DNA of 43,630 nt. Source: an uncultured Tessaracoccus sp. (GTDB lineage: Bacteria; Actinomycetota; Actinomycetes; Propionibacteriales; Propionibacteriaceae). Each line of letters begins with the position of its first letter. Positions within the stretch are counted from its first letter, which is position 1. The stretch lies in assembly GCF_943914565.1 (NCBI RefSeq), contig NZ_CALUCN010000019.1, positions 1-43,630 on the forward strand, in the 5' to 3' direction. Positions 18,945 through 29,390 of this stretch are shown here, piece by piece. Both the position numbers and the translations under genes were made by a program. Below the pieces are notes generated by a model. It made no database searches, was not told the DNA's origin, and was given only the letters and a program-made list of their open reading frames with translations.

Positions 18945-19892
18945 TCACCGCTGTCCGAGGCCGATGGAGGCCAGGTACTCGCGCACCTTGATCGCGTTCG
19001 GCAGCGGGTACGAGGGGTCGCAGCCGTACATGTCCTGTTCGCAGATCACGTAGAGCTCCTTGTCCAGCTCGACGAGGTGCTCGACCAGGCTCTCCATGTC
19101 CGGTTCGCCCTCGGGTGGCGCGACCGAGCAGCCGGCCTTCACCGCCCTCACGAACGGCCAGTCCTCCTCGTGGGCCTGTCGCACCAGCGTGGGGTCCATG
19201 GCCTTGATGTGCACGTAGGAGATGCGGTCCGGGTAGGAACGGATGAGGTCGTTCACGTCGCCCATGCCGTAGACGATGTGTCCGGTGTCGAGGCAGAAGC
19301 CGACGTACTCGGGGTCGGTGGCCTGGAAGATGCGGTCGATGTCCTCGCGGGTCTCGATGTGGGAGTCGCCGTGGGGGTGCAGCACCATCTGCAGGCCGTA
19401 GTCCTCCTTCATCATGCGACCGAGCCGGTTGGCGTTCTGCACGTAGCGGTCCCACGCGGCGCCGTCGAGCCGGCGCACGTCGGTGAACTCGCCGGTGTGC
19501 TCGTCGCGGAACATCGGTGGCAGGTGCACGACGTACTCCGCACCGACGGCGGCGTGGGTCTCGCCGATGGCGCGGAACGTCGCCTCCGTCTCCGCCCATG
19601 CCTCCTCGCGGTGCAGGACGCCCCACCCGGTGCCGGCGACGACGCGGAATCCGCGCTTGTCCATCTCCTTGGCCAGCCGGCCGGGATCGGTGGGGAAGTA
19701 GCCGAACGGGCCGGTCTCCATGACGGAGAAGCCCGCCTCTGCCATCTGGTCGAGCGCCTCCTCCCACGGGATCTGGGCCGGGTCCTCGGGGAACCAGACG
19801 CCCCACTGGTCAGGGCAGACGCCGATGGTGAGCTTGTTGTACCTCGGGTCGGGGTTTCTTGACTTGTCGGACTGCTGCTCCGTTGGCTGCAT
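18945..19892 (-). CDS. TIM-barrel protein, IolE-like (2-keto-myo-inositol dehydratase family)
   Basis: 315 residues from the ATG at 19892 (MQPTEQQ). A second ATG lies two codons upstream at 19898, but the GAAAGGA Shine-Dalgarno ends right against it, whereas it is 6 nt from the ATG chosen. It is a xylose-isomerase-like barrel with GVCPDQWGVWFPED near the start, then METGPFGYFP, VVHLPPMF, MVLHPHGDSHIE, CLDTGHIVYG, YVHIKAMD and VICEQDMYG; the Glu, Asp and His residues in these form a typical divalent-metal site. IolE dehydrates 2-keto-myo-inositol to the diketone. The overall pattern is IolE/IolI-like, but I cannot separate a dehydratase from an isomerase here. Confidence 0.82.
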   Translation of the reverse strand: MQPTEQQSDKSRNPDPRYNKLTIGVCPDQWGVWFPEDPAQIPWEEALDQMAEAGFSVMETGPFGYFPTDPGRLAKEMDKRGFRVVAGTGWGVLHREEAWAETEATFRAIGETHAAVGAEYVVHLPPMFRDEHTGEFTDVRRLDGAAWDRYVQNANRLGRMMKEDYGLQMVLHPHGDSHIETREDIDRIFQATDPEYVGFCLDTGHIVYGMGDVNDLIRSYPDRISYVHIKAMDPTLVRQAHEEDWPFVRAVKAGCSVAPPEGEPDMESLVEHLVELDKELYVICEQDMYGCDPSYPLPNAIKVREYLASIGLGQR

Positions 19893-19903
19893 TGCCATTC
19901 CTT

Positions 19904-21121
19904 TCACTGGGGATCGAAGGGAAATGTCGCGGTGGTGGCGTCGAACGTCGTGGGCCCGTCGACGTGCGGGACCTGGTGCCAGCGGCCGTCCTCGGCCGAA
20001 CGCAGGGCGGCGTCGTCGATCTCCGCGGCGACGAGCCCGTCGGCCACGGAGGGCGCGAGCTGCTCGCCGGAGAGGACGGAGGCGACGAACTGGGCGGCCT
20101 CGACCACCTTCAGGTCGTCGAACCCCATCGACGTGCCGGGGCTCGGCTGGAAGGCGCTGAACCCGGGGAAGCTGTCGTCGGCCATCACGCGGGTGTAACC
20201 GGCGAACTCCCGGTCCCGGCCGATCGCGACCTCGAGGTCGTTCAGGTGCTCGAAGTTCCAGCGCAGGGACCCCTCGGTGCCGTAGACCTCGACGACGTAC
20301 TCCGCCCGCGGCCCGACGGCGGTCCGGCTCGCCTCGAGGGTGGCGAGCGCGCCCCCGTCGAGGCGAGCGAGCAGCGCCACGTAGTCCTCGTTCTCGACCA
20401 GGCCGTGCCGGCTCGGGTCGGCCGCCACCCGGTGACCGACGCCGGGGCCGAGCGGGAGGGGGCGCTCGGGGATGAAGCGCCCCGTGACCGCGGAGACCTC
20501 GCTGATCCGGCCCGTGAGGTACTGCACGAGGTCGAAACCGTGGCTCATGAGGTCGCCGATGACGCCGCTGCCCGCGCCCTCGCGCGTGTGCCGCCACGTG
20601 AGTGGCGCGTCGGGGGAGGAGCCGTAGTCAGCGATGAGCCAGGCCCGGACGTTCGTGACACGGCCGAGGCGACCGTCGCGGATGAGTTGCCGGGCGCGCT
20701 CGATGGCCGGGGCGTGCCGGTAGTTGAACCCGACCGCGGTGACGATGCCCGCCTCGCGGGCGGCTCGGGCGATCGCCCGGGACTGCTCGACGCCGGTGCC
20801 CATCGGCTTCTCGATCCAGAACGGCTTGCCCGCGGCCGCGGCCGCCAACGCCACGTCGCGGTGCAGGAAATTCGGGCAGCAGATGCTCACGACGTCGACC
20901 GCCGGGTCCGCGACGAGGTCCTCCCAGCGCGAGCACGCGGTGGCGAAGCCCAAGTTGTGCAGCGCCTCGGCGCAGACGGCCTCGTTGCCGTCGCAGGCGG
21001 CCGCCAGCCGGACCCGAGCGCCCAGCTCCGGGGCGCGCTCGCCGAGGGCGCGCATGCTGCGCGCGTGCAACCTTCCCATCCATCCAAGACCGACCACGCC
21101 GACCCCGAGCTCTCGCTGCAT
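19904..21121 (-). CDS. Gfo/Idh/MocA family oxidoreductase
   Basis: 405 residues, longer than the neighbouring IolG-like enzyme. It has an N-terminal Rossmann fold with GLGWMG (11-16), acidic CDGNE after strand beta-2, and the EKP motif at 104-106. The C-terminal alpha/beta domain has GSGVIGDLMSHGFDLVQYL, where D and H of DLMSHG (near 190) are the usual active-site pair. First gene of a four-gene operon that follows one promoter and one predicted IolR operator. A GAAGGAG Shine-Dalgarno lies ~10 nt before the ATG. It probably oxidises a polyol or sugar with NAD(P); identity of the substrate is not visible. It is not a close duplicate of the IolG-like gene downstream. Confidence 0.85.
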   Translation of the reverse strand: MQRELGVGVVGLGWMGRLHARSMRALGERAPELGARVRLAAACDGNEAVCAEALHNLGFATACSRWEDLVADPAVDVVSICCPNFLHRDVALAAAAAGKPFWIEKPMGTGVEQSRAIARAAREAGIVTAVGFNYRHAPAIERARQLIRDGRLGRVTNVRAWLIADYGSSPDAPLTWRHTREGAGSGVIGDLMSHGFDLVQYLTGRISEVSAVTGRFIPERPLPLGPGVGHRVAADPSRHGLVENEDYVALLARLDGGALATLEASRTAVGPRAEYVVEVYGTEGSLRWNFEHLNDLEVAIGRDREFAGYTRVMADDSFPGFSAFQPSPGTSMGFDDLKVVEAAQFVASVLSGEQLAPSVADGLVAAEIDDAALRSAEDGRWHQVPHVDGPTTFDATTATFPFDPQ

Positions 21122-21168
21122 CGTCCACCGCTCCTTCGCGTCCGGCGCCCCGTCGCGCCCCGATTCTT

Positions 21169-21203
21169 TGTCCTAACATAGCAGGCCGCTGGGGCGGTGC
21201 CAA
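21169..21203 (-). promoter_or_regulatory. Promoter and predicted IolR operator of the Gfo/Idh-TIM-barrel operon
   Basis: On the minus strand: -35 TTGGCA (21198-21203), 17-nt spacer, -10 TATGTT (21175-21180). On the plus strand TGTCCTAACA (21169-21178) is an exact match to KGWCHTRACA, the consensus I recall for the GntR-type inositol regulator IolR of Corynebacterium glutamicum. The site covers the -10, a placement that fits repression. No iolR gene lies in this window. Confidence 0.65.
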
Positions 21204-21212
21204 GGGAATGCG

Positions 21213-21247
21213 GACGGCCCACCCGCGCAGATCGCGAGTGGGCCGTC
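21213..21247 (-). terminator. Hairpin after gcvP
   Basis: GACGGCCCAC / GTGGGCCGTC (21213-21222 and 21238-21247), with CGCG/CGCG pairing continued inside the loop. It lies 17 nt after the gcvP stop and between gcvP and the next promoter, where it would separate gcv transcription from the following operon. No U-tract. Confidence 0.7.
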
Positions 21248-21264
21248 GGGCAGGGGCGGACGGG

Positions 21265-24090
<2,826 letters not shown>

Positions 24091-24091
24091 G

Positions 24092-24451
24092 TCAGCCGAT
24101 GAGCTTCTCGTAGGCGTCCTCGTCGAGAAGGTCGTCGAAGCGCGACACGTCCTCGAGCTTGAGCCGCATGAACCAGGCGCTCATGGCGTCCTCGTTCACG
24201 CTCGACGGGTCGTCGACGACGGCGTGGTTGACCTCGACCACCTCGCCGGCCAGCGGCGCGGTGATGTCGGATGCGGCCTTCACCGACTCGATCACGACGG
24301 CCTCGTCGCCCTCGGCGAGCGTGGCCCCCTCCTCGGGGAGCTCGATGTAGATGATGTCGCCCAACTGCTCGGCGGCGTGCGTCGTGATCCCGACGGTGGC
24401 CACACCCTCGTGCAGCTCGAGCCACTCGTGGTCTTCGGTGTACTTGATCAT
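24092..24451 (-). CDS. gcvH: Glycine cleavage system H protein
   Basis: 119 residues, a single lipoyl domain. The lipoylated lysine is K58 in VIESVKAASDI. It opens MIKYTEDHEWLELHEG, the family's usual N-terminus, and ends with a YEKLIG-type helix. It shuttles the aminomethyl group between P, T and L proteins in the cytoplasm. The Shine-Dalgarno GAAGGAGC lies just upstream of the ATG, and gcvT ends 10 nt before. It needs a lipoate ligase or LipB/LipA to become active; none are in this window. Confidence 0.97.
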   Translation of the reverse strand: MIKYTEDHEWLELHEGVATVGITTHAAEQLGDIIYIELPEEGATLAEGDEAVVIESVKAASDITAPLAGEVVEVNHAVVDDPSSVNEDAMSAWFMRLKLEDVSRFDDLLDEDAYEKLIG

Positions 24452-24461
24452 GGTTGCTCCT

Positions 24462-25577
24462 TCAGCGCTTGTAGTGGAGGGGGACGAAGGGGAGTTCGGT
24501 GACGGTGACGGGGACACGGCGTCCGCGGAGTGCCGCGTGGACCACCGTGCCGGGCTCGGTGCCCGCGGGCAGCATCGCCATCGCGACGGGGCCCTGGACC
24601 GTGGGCCCGAAGGACCCGGAGGTGACCACGCCGAGGACCTCGGTGGAGGTCTCGTCGGCGAACAGTTCGGCGCCGTCGCGGACCGGGGCACGGCCCTCGG
24701 GGCGCAGCCCGACGCGGACGCGGGCCGCCCCGTCGGCGAGCTGGCGCTCGATCACGTCGGCGCCCGGGTAGCCGCCTGCACGGGTGCCGCCCGGGCGGCG
24801 CACCTTCTGGATCGACCAGGCGAGCCCGGCCTCGACGGGGGTCACGTCCTCGGTGAGGTCGTTGCCGTAGAGCGGCATGCCGGCCTCGAGCCGGAGCGAG
24901 TCGCGGGCACCGAGCCCGGCGGGCCGGACCACGTCGCCGGCGACGAGGGCCTCGGCGAACCGGACGCCCTCGCTCGCGGGCAGTGAGACCTCGAACCCGT
25001 CCTCGCCGGTGTACCCGGAGCGGGAGATCCACACCTCGTGGCCCTCCCAAGTGAGGATCCAGGAGTCCATGAAGACCATGTCGGCCACCTCGGGCACGAG
25101 CCGTGCGAGCTCCTGCTCGGCCAGCGGGCCCTGGACCGCGAGCAGCGCCCGGTCCGTGACGTGCTCGACCTCGAGGCCGTCGACGGCGTGCAGCAGCGAG
25201 AGGTCCGTCGCGGTGCGCGCGGCGTTCAGGACCGCGTACCAGTGCTGCTCGTGGTTGGCGAACATGAAGTCGTCGACGATGCCGCCGCGGTCGTTGGTGA
25301 ACACGCCGTAGCGCTGTCGACGGGGCTTCAGCCCCGTCACGCTGGCCGGCGTGACCGTCTCGAATGCGAGGCCTGCGGCCTCGAGCGTCGCGCCACGCAG
25401 CCGCACCTGCCCCATGTGGCTGACGTCGAACAGGCTCGCGGCCTCGCGCGTGTGGCGGTGTTCGGTCATCAGTCCGGTGGGGTACTGCAGCGGCATCTCC
25501 CACCCCGCGAAGTCCACGGTCTTCGCACCGTGGTCAGCGTGGAAGGTGGCGAGTGGAGTGTGTTTCGGTGTCGTCAT
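24462..25577 (-). CDS. gcvT: Glycine cleavage system T protein (aminomethyltransferase)
   Basis: 371 residues. It transfers the methylene group from GcvH to tetrahydrofolate and releases ammonia. Typical features are HGAKTVDFAGWEMPLQY at the N-terminus, FDVSHMGQVRLRG (~50), RGGIVDDFMF with the catalytic Asp (~94-103) and GYTGEDGFEVSLP in the middle, then RLEAGMPLYGNDL (~228) and a C-terminal GCV_T_C barrel. The ATG is set by a GGAGGG Shine-Dalgarno 6 nt upstream. First gene of gcvTHP, directly downstream of a tandem glycine riboswitch. Confidence 0.96.
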   Translation of the reverse strand: MTTPKHTPLATFHADHGAKTVDFAGWEMPLQYPTGLMTEHRHTREAASLFDVSHMGQVRLRGATLEAAGLAFETVTPASVTGLKPRRQRYGVFTNDRGGIVDDFMFANHEQHWYAVLNAARTATDLSLLHAVDGLEVEHVTDRALLAVQGPLAEQELARLVPEVADMVFMDSWILTWEGHEVWISRSGYTGEDGFEVSLPASEGVRFAEALVAGDVVRPAGLGARDSLRLEAGMPLYGNDLTEDVTPVEAGLAWSIQKVRRPGGTRAGGYPGADVIERQLADGAARVRVGLRPEGRAPVRDGAELFADETSTEVLGVVTSGSFGPTVQGPVAMAMLPAGTEPGTVVHAALRGRRVPVTVTELPFVPLHYKR

Positions 25578-25631
25578 CGTGATCCCTCCAGCGGGTCCGG
25601 TCCTTCCGGCACCCGACTACCTTGTCGGCTG

Positions 25632-25778
25632 CCCCCTCTGTCCTTGGTGCCTGAGATCGTGATCCTTCGGCGGGCCGGGCGGCCACTCTCCAGAGTGTCG
25701 CGCCGCGCGGTTCTGGGGCCTGAGAGGTTACCGGGGCGGTTGCTCCTTCGGCATCGCAAATGGATTCTCCCGCGCGAC
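25632..25778 (-). ncRNA. Tandem glycine riboswitch
   Basis: On the minus strand, two glycine aptamers in series. The first has GGGAGA (25766-25771 region), GCCGAAGGAGCAA and ACCTCTCAGG with a joining GCGCG stem. The second has CTGGAGAG (25682-25695), CGCCGAAGGATCA, ATCTCAGGCA and the GGACAGAG block (25637-25644). Both conserved cores are recognisable, with a short linker between them. Downstream of the second aptamer and before gcvT are two small hairpins (CCGAC/GTCGG at 25613-25628, CCGG/CCGG at 25598-25610) that may serve as the expression platform near the gcvT Shine-Dalgarno (25583-25588). Glycine is expected to switch gcvT on. Confidence 0.9.
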
Positions 25779-25785
25779 ACGCATG

Positions 25786-25791
25786 AGCCTA
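25786..25791 (-). promoter_or_regulatory. -10 element for the gcv operon
   Basis: TAGGCT on the minus strand, ~7 nt before the riboswitch 5' stem. It gives a start near 25779, so the RNA would begin at the edge of the aptamer. No convincing -35. Confidence 0.6.
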
Positions 25792-25851
25792 GCAAAGCAC
25801 TCGACGCGCGGGCGCGGCGGCGTGAAAAACGCTCCTGCCGCGTGCTCGGTG

Positions 25852-27894
25852 CTACTTGTTGGCCTCGATCATCTGCCGCAGCTCCTTCTTCAGGTCCGCG
25901 ATCTCGTCGCGGTGCCGCGCGGCGAGCTCGAACTGCAGCTCGGAGGCCGCCTGGTGCATCTGCTGCGTGAGGTCCTCGATGAGCGTCGCGAGCTCCTGCT
26001 CCGCCATCGAGGAGGTGTCGAGGGCCTTGCCGGATCCGTCGAGAAGCGCGCGGGTGTCGGCGTCCTCGCGGGCGAGCAGCTCGGTGACGTCGGCGATCCG
26101 TTTGCGCAGCGGCGTCGGGTCGATGCCGTGCTCGGCGTTGTAGGCCATCTGGATGTCGCGACGGCGGTTCGTCTCGTCGATCGCGGCCTGCATCGACGGG
26201 GTGACCGAGTCGGCGTACATGTGGACCTGCCCGGCGACGTTGCGCGCCGCGCGCCCGATCGTCTGGATGAGCGAGCGCTCCGAGCGCAGGAATCCCTCCT
26301 TGTCGGCGTCGAGGATCGAGACGAGGGACACCTCGGGCAGGTCGAGGCCCTCCCGGAGGAGGTTGATGCCGACGAGGACGTCGTACTCACCGAGCCGGAG
26401 GTCGCGCAGCAGGTCGAGGCGGTCGAGCGTGGCGACGTCGGAGTGCAGGTACCGGGTGCGGATGCCGGCCTCGACGAGGAAGTCGGTGAGGTCCTCGGCC
26501 ATTTTCTTGGTGAGCGTGGTGACGAGCACGCGCTCGTCGCGCTCGACGCGGGCCTGCACCTCGGCGATGAGGTCGTCGATCTGCCCCTTCGTCGGCTTGA
26601 GGATCACCTCCGGGTCCACGAGGCCGGTGGGGCGGATGATGAGCTCGACGGCGCCGTCGGAGCGCTCCTGCTCGTAGGGGCCGGGCGTGGCGGAGAGGTA
26701 GATCGTCTGACCGATGCGTTCGGTGAACTCGTCGAAACGCAGGGGCCGGTTGTCGAGCGCGGTGGGGAGCCGGAAGCCGTGCTCGACGAGGGTGCGCTTG
26801 CGCGATGCGTCGCCCTCGAACATGCCACCGATCTGCGGCACGGTGACGTGGCTCTCGTCGATGACGAGCACGAAGTCCTCCGGGAAGTAGTCGAGCAGGC
26901 ACGACGGCGGCGAGCCGGGCTCGCGCCCGTCGATGTGGAGCGAGTAGTTCTCGATGCCCGAGCAGGTGCCGATCTGGCGCATCATCTCCAGGTCGTAGGT
27001 GGTGCGCATCCGCAGCCGTTGGGCCTCGAGGAGCTTGCCCTGGTCCTCGAGCTCCTGCAGCCGCTCGGCGAGCTCGGTCTCGATGCCCGCGATCGCTCGC
27101 TCCATGCGTTCGTTGCCCGCAGCGTAGTGCGAGGCGGGGAACACGTAGATCTCCTGGTCCTCGTGGATCGTGGCCGCGGTGAGGGGGTGGATCGTCGCGA
27201 TGCGCTCGATCTCGTCGCCGAAGAACTCGACGCGCACCGCGTTCTCCTCGTACATGGGGTAGATCTCGAGCGTGTCGCCCTTCACCTTGAAGGTGCCTCG
27301 GCCGCCGCCGATGTCGTTGCGGGCGTACTGGATGTCGACCAGGCGGCGCAGCAACTCGTCGCGGTCCATCTCGTCACCGACGCGCAGCGTCACGCGCTGC
27401 TCGAGGTACTCCTCCGGGGTGCCGAGGCCGTAGATCGCGGAGACGGTGGCGACGACGATGATGTCGCGGCGCGTGAGCAGCGAGCTCGTGGCTGCGTGGC
27501 GCATCCGCTCGACCTCCTCGTTGAGCGCCGAGTCCTTCTCGATGTAGGTGTCCGTCTGGGGGAGGTAGGCCTCCGGCTGGTAGTAGTCGTAGTAGGAGAC
27601 GAAGTACTCGACGGCGTTGTCGGGGAAGAAGTCCCTGAGCTCGGACGCGAACTGCGCGGCGAGGGTCTTGTTGGGCTGCATCACCAGCATCGGGCGCTGG
27701 AGTCGCTCGGCGAGCCAGGCGATCGTCGCGGTCTTGCCGGTGCCGGTGGCGCCCAGCAGCACGACGTCCTGCTCGCCGGCGTTGATGCGGCGTTCGAGCT
27801 CGGCGATCGCCGACGGCTGGTCGCCGGAGGGCTCGAAGTCGGCGTGGACGGTGAGCGGCGCCACCTGGCGCTGCAACTCTTCGATGGGGCGCAT
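25852..27894 (-). CDS. uvrB: UvrB, excinuclease ABC subunit B
   Basis: 680 residues. UvrB verifies DNA damage loaded by UvrA and then recruits UvrC. It has Walker A GATGTGKT (48-55), the damage-probing beta-hairpin YFVSYYDYYQPEAYLPQTDTY region (~95-118), helicase motifs including VIDESHV, LVTTLTKKMAEDL and QTIGRAARN, and a C-terminal UVR motif (about 640-675, AASELQFELAARHRDEI). The ATG lies 6 nt after TAGGCT, with no Shine-Dalgarno. It is followed by ~60 nt before the gcv promoter; a T5 run sits near 25826 with only a weak stem, so its terminator is unclear. uvrB lies on the strand opposite to uvrA and uvrC. Confidence 0.97.
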   Translation of the reverse strand: MRPIEELQRQVAPLTVHADFEPSGDQPSAIAELERRINAGEQDVVLLGATGTGKTATIAWLAERLQRPMLVMQPNKTLAAQFASELRDFFPDNAVEYFVSYYDYYQPEAYLPQTDTYIEKDSALNEEVERMRHAATSSLLTRRDIIVVATVSAIYGLGTPEEYLEQRVTLRVGDEMDRDELLRRLVDIQYARNDIGGGRGTFKVKGDTLEIYPMYEENAVRVEFFGDEIERIATIHPLTAATIHEDQEIYVFPASHYAAGNERMERAIAGIETELAERLQELEDQGKLLEAQRLRMRTTYDLEMMRQIGTCSGIENYSLHIDGREPGSPPSCLLDYFPEDFVLVIDESHVTVPQIGGMFEGDASRKRTLVEHGFRLPTALDNRPLRFDEFTERIGQTIYLSATPGPYEQERSDGAVELIIRPTGLVDPEVILKPTKGQIDDLIAEVQARVERDERVLVTTLTKKMAEDLTDFLVEAGIRTRYLHSDVATLDRLDLLRDLRLGEYDVLVGINLLREGLDLPEVSLVSILDADKEGFLRSERSLIQTIGRAARNVAGQVHMYADSVTPSMQAAIDETNRRRDIQMAYNAEHGIDPTPLRKRIADVTELLAREDADTRALLDGSGKALDTSSMAEQELATLIEDLTQQMHQAASELQFELAARHRDEIADLKKELRQMIEANK

Positions 27895-27900
27895 GGCCCC

Positions 27901-27906
27901 AGCCTA
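27901..27906 (-). promoter_or_regulatory. -10 element for uvrB (leaderless start)
   Basis: TAGGCT on the minus strand, ending 6 nt before the uvrB ATG; the gap is GGGGCC and has no ribosome-binding site. Confidence 0.6.
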
Positions 27907-27926
27907 CGTCGCACCCCCTGACAGCG

Positions 27927-27960
27927 ACACCGCCGCCGACTCCGGGGTCGACGGCGGTGT
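27927..27960 (-). terminator. Hairpin after the eight-cysteine membrane protein
   Basis: ACACCGCCG-c-CGAC / GTCG-a-CGGCGGTGT (27927-27940 and 27947-27960), 13 bp with one symmetrical mismatch and a 6-nt loop. It lies 24 nt beyond the stop of the gene ending at 27985 and just before the uvrB promoter, and would insulate the two. Confidence 0.75.
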
Positions 27961-27984
27961 GTGGTGATGGTCGCTGCGAGCGGA

Positions 27985-28686
27985 TCAGTCGGGGTCCGCG
28001 AGGCAGTAGGCGCGCGGCCACGCGGGGATCGCGACCTCGGTGGCGCCGCCCTCGCACTCGACGTGCTCCTGGTCGACGGCCTTCGTGACCTTGTGGTCGG
28101 CCTCGGAACAGGGGCTCATCGCGATGCCAGCGGCGTCGTCGGTGTCCTTGTAGCACTTGCCCTCCTCGAACACCGGTGCGAGGCAGGTGGTCGTGGTGCT
28201 GCTCCTGCCGCGCCGGCCCCTCGAGGTCGAGGTGTACTCGATCTGCCCTTCGCCGCACGACGAGACGTCCTTGCCGCGCTCGAGCACGCGCAGCCGGAAC
28301 TGGTCGCCGGTATCGCAGTCGGCGTCTGCGAACGTCGGGTCGTCCTTGGCGCCGGAGACGGTGACGCACGTGCCCACCGCGAGCGTCTGGTCCTCCTTGT
28401 ACCGGCTCCAGAGCGTGGACACGGCGACGAGGACCACGGCGAGGAAGACCAGCACACTGAGGATGGCCTTGACCCGTTTCAGGCCGGTTCTGCGTTGCTG
28501 GCCGGGCTGGTGACCGGGCTGCTGCCCCTGGTGGGGTGGTTGGGGCTGTCCGGGCTGCTGACCGAACTGCGGCCCCGGTTGGTGCGGGTAGGGCTGTCCT
28601 TGCCGGGGCGGCCACGGCTGTCCGGGCGGCTGGCCCTGGCTGCCGAACGGCGTCTGGCCGCCCGGCATGTTCGGGTGCTGCGTCAT
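27985..28686 (-). CDS. Membrane-anchored protein with Pro/Gln-rich N-terminus and eight-cysteine outer domain
   Basis: 233 residues. Residues 1-66 are a cytoplasmic, Pro/Gln/Gly-rich tail, with repeats such as PGQP and HQPG. Residues ~72-93 are one membrane helix. Residues ~100-233 form an outer domain with eight cysteines (107, 124, 144, 168, 178, 193, 211, 228), likely four disulfides. The VGTCV...DADCD...DQFRLRV pattern resembles the LppU/SCO3897-type secreted domain of actinobacteria. The gene upstream (28789-29345) has the same eight cysteines in the same order, so they are tandem paralogues. A GAAAGGA lies just before the ATG. Function unknown; an envelope role is plausible. Confidence 0.75.
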   Translation of the reverse strand: MTQHPNMPGGQTPFGSQGQPPGQPWPPRQGQPYPHQPGPQFGQQPGQPQPPHQGQQPGHQPGQQRRTGLKRVKAILSVLVFLAVVLVAVSTLWSRYKEDQTLAVGTCVTVSGAKDDPTFADADCDTGDQFRLRVLERGKDVSSCGEGQIEYTSTSRGRRGRSSTTTTCLAPVFEEGKCYKDTDDAAGIAMSPCSEADHKVTKAVDQEHVECEGGATEVAIPAWPRAYCLADPD

Positions 28687-28788
28687 GGGTTTCCTTTCGG
28701 GGTGTGCAGGCTGATCTGGTGGTCGTGGACCGGGGGACTGCAGCGGCCGGCGCGGTCACCGCAGCATGGTCCGTCGGTTCCGGATGAT

Positions 28789-29345
28789 TTAGCGCAGGAT
28801 GACCTCGCAGTGGGACCGGGGCCAGTTGCGGTGGGCACGGAGTTCCTCGCCCTCGGGGCACCCGGTGGAACCGTCGTCGTGGACGCTGGTCACCCAGAAC
28901 TCCGCGCCGGAGCACGGCTCCCGTCGGTACGTGTGCTCGTCCGCGACCATGACCCGGGAGTAGCAGGTGTCCGGTCGGAATCGTGGAGCGAGGCAGAACC
29001 ACCGTGTGCGTTTCCCCGCCACGTCCTGCTCGAGCTCCGAGGCGTAGGTGAGGTCCCGGGGCAATGCTCGCCCATGGGCAGGTCCCACCTGTTGACGCGG
29101 TGCTTCTCGATGACTTCCCAGGCGACGTCTCGCGCCTGGTCGTCGTCGCAGTCCGACGGAGTGAGGGATGCGCTGTACCCGCCCTGCGTGAACCGCACGC
29201 AGCCACCGACGCGGAACCCGGCCGCGCGCTCCTCCTGCCAGTGGCGCACGAGGTCGGCGACGACCAGCGAGACGCCCGCGACGCTCACGACGAGGAGCGC
29301 GCAAGCCCAGCGCGGCAGGCTGGGCGGGAACGAGCGTGCGGACAT
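28789..29345 (-). pseudogene. Paralogous eight-cysteine membrane protein, broken by a single-base frameshift
   Basis: Reading from the ATG at 29345 (AGGAGGA Shine-Dalgarno) gives an anchor helix (~13-31) and an outer domain starting VGGCV...SDCDDDQARDV. The frame is lost near 29056-29062 in a C/G run (GGGG on the plus strand), after MGEHCPG. The neighbouring frame then continues at once with the expected homology: RDLTYASELEQDV...RWFCLAPRF...DTCYSRV...EPCSGAEFWVTSV...CPEGEE...HCEVILR. The span is 557 nt, so one extra base restores a 185-codon protein ending at the TAA at 28789-28791. Together the two parts carry all eight cysteines seen in the next gene. Cause is either a real deletion or a sequencing error in the run. 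Confidence 0.78.
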
Positions 29346-29384
29346 GGGTCCTCCTGGCGGCGGGCAGGTGGTCAAGGCTGCCCC

Positions 29385-29390
29385 AACATA
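29385..29390 (-). promoter_or_regulatory. -10 candidate for the frameshifted gene
   Basis: TATGTT on the minus strand, ~40 nt before the ATG, giving a short leader with AGGAGGA. The ~100 nt between the two paralogues contain no clear promoter, so both may be transcribed from here. Confidence 0.4.

Noticed and set aside
25815..25835. Terminator for uvrB near the TTTTT run
   Set aside because: Only a ~4-bp stem (ACGC/GCGT) precedes the run on the minus strand, too weak to call.
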